16,534 nt of DNA from Phytomonas francai (Eukaryota; Euglenozoa; Kinetoplastea; Trypanosomatida; Trypanosomatidae), in assembly GCA_001766655.1 (NCBI GenBank), contig MJCC01000025.1:60198-76731 (forward strand). The letters are read 5' to 3'. Shown here one piece after another: positions 16,341-16,534 of this stretch. Under the pieces are notes generated by a model. That model worked only from the letters and a program-made list of their open reading frames with translations, was not told where the DNA came from and ran no database searches. Positions within the stretch are counted from its first letter, which is position 1, and every line of letters starts with the position of its first letter. The position numbers were made by a program, and so were the translations under genes.

Positions 16341-16534
16341 TCAGGGTGGGGGCGGCTCCGAGGCGGCGCGGCGGGCCTTCTTCGCCGGCGGGGCGGCCTC
16401 GCCGTCGGTCTCCCGCATGAGCGCGGCGATCGCGTCGCCGTCGGCGTGCGGGCCGAGGAAGCCGCGGAGGGTATCGCGGAGGGCGCGGGCGGCGGGCCCG
16501 CGGGGGTGGCGGAGCGCGTGCCGCCCGTCCTCGG
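16341..16534 (-). CDS. 3' end of a gene cut by the window edge, unknown product
   Basis: Read on the minus strand in the only clearly coding-like frame, 63 codons precede a TGA at 16343-16341. The peptide is Arg/Ala-rich, with ALRDTLRGFLGPHADGDAIA suggesting a helix. It ends in an acidic then basic tail that includes PAKKARR and a Pro run. The KKARR cluster resembles a nuclear localisation signal. Composition and position, with a spacer after it and the same strand as all other genes, support a true gene end, but I cannot name the family. It is very GC-rich, like PSMD9 and ALKBH1. The frame was chosen by composition and by the stop sitting where GC content falls sharply, so some doubt remains. 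Confidence 0.6.
   Translation of the reverse strand, partial: EDGRHALRHPRGPAARALRDTLRGFLGPHADGDAIAALMRETDGEAAPPAKKARRAASEPPPP

Overview
The window looks like nuclear DNA of a flagellated kinetoplastid (Euglenozoa). Eight protein genes, two of them cut by the window edges, all lie on the minus strand. None shows an intron. They are separated by AT-rich spacers full of simple repeats. Read in the coding direction, six of the seven visible gene starts follow a clear pyrimidine tract and an AG dinucleotide 25-236 nt upstream of the first ATG; at TRM5 the acceptor is ambiguous. This is the layout of a polycistronic directional gene cluster whose mRNAs are matured by spliced-leader trans-splicing. 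Stops used are TAA and TGA, and the standard code fits. The assignment to Kinetoplastea is an inference from layout and gene content; no spliced-leader RNA gene is in the window.

In transcription order (high to low coordinates): a 3' gene fragment with a basic nuclear-signal-like tail (16534-16341); a TTLL9-type tubulin polyglutamylase (15468-13861); an ALKBH1-type dioxygenase (12818-11601); a 1.8 kb spacer with unexplained splice-acceptor-like signals; a zinc-finger protein of unknown function with a poly-Ser tract (9819-8674); the tRNA m1G37 methyltransferase TRM5 (8066-6285); an STE20/MST-type protein kinase with a possible SARAH-like tail (5746-4280); the proteasome assembly chaperone PSMD9/Nas2 (3846-3166); and a large, probably mitochondrial helical-repeat protein that stays open from 2570 to the window edge at 1 and ends there in an Ala/Thr/Glu/Gly minisatellite.

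The genes do not form a pathway: tRNA modification, proteasome assembly, kinase signalling, axonemal tubulin modification and probably organellar RNA or protein work sit side by side, as is normal in kinetoplastid clusters. GC content differs strikingly between neighbours: the PSMD9, ALKBH1 and zinc-finger genes and the 3' half of the first gene are very GC-rich, while the kinase and TRM5 are moderate and the spacers AT-rich.

I see no convincing new defence or mobile system. The most interesting observations are the possible Hippo-like kinase tail, the G-rich or poly-C tracts that follow each visible stop codon, the unassigned acceptor signals in the 1.8 kb spacer, and the unrecognised large protein at the left edge.
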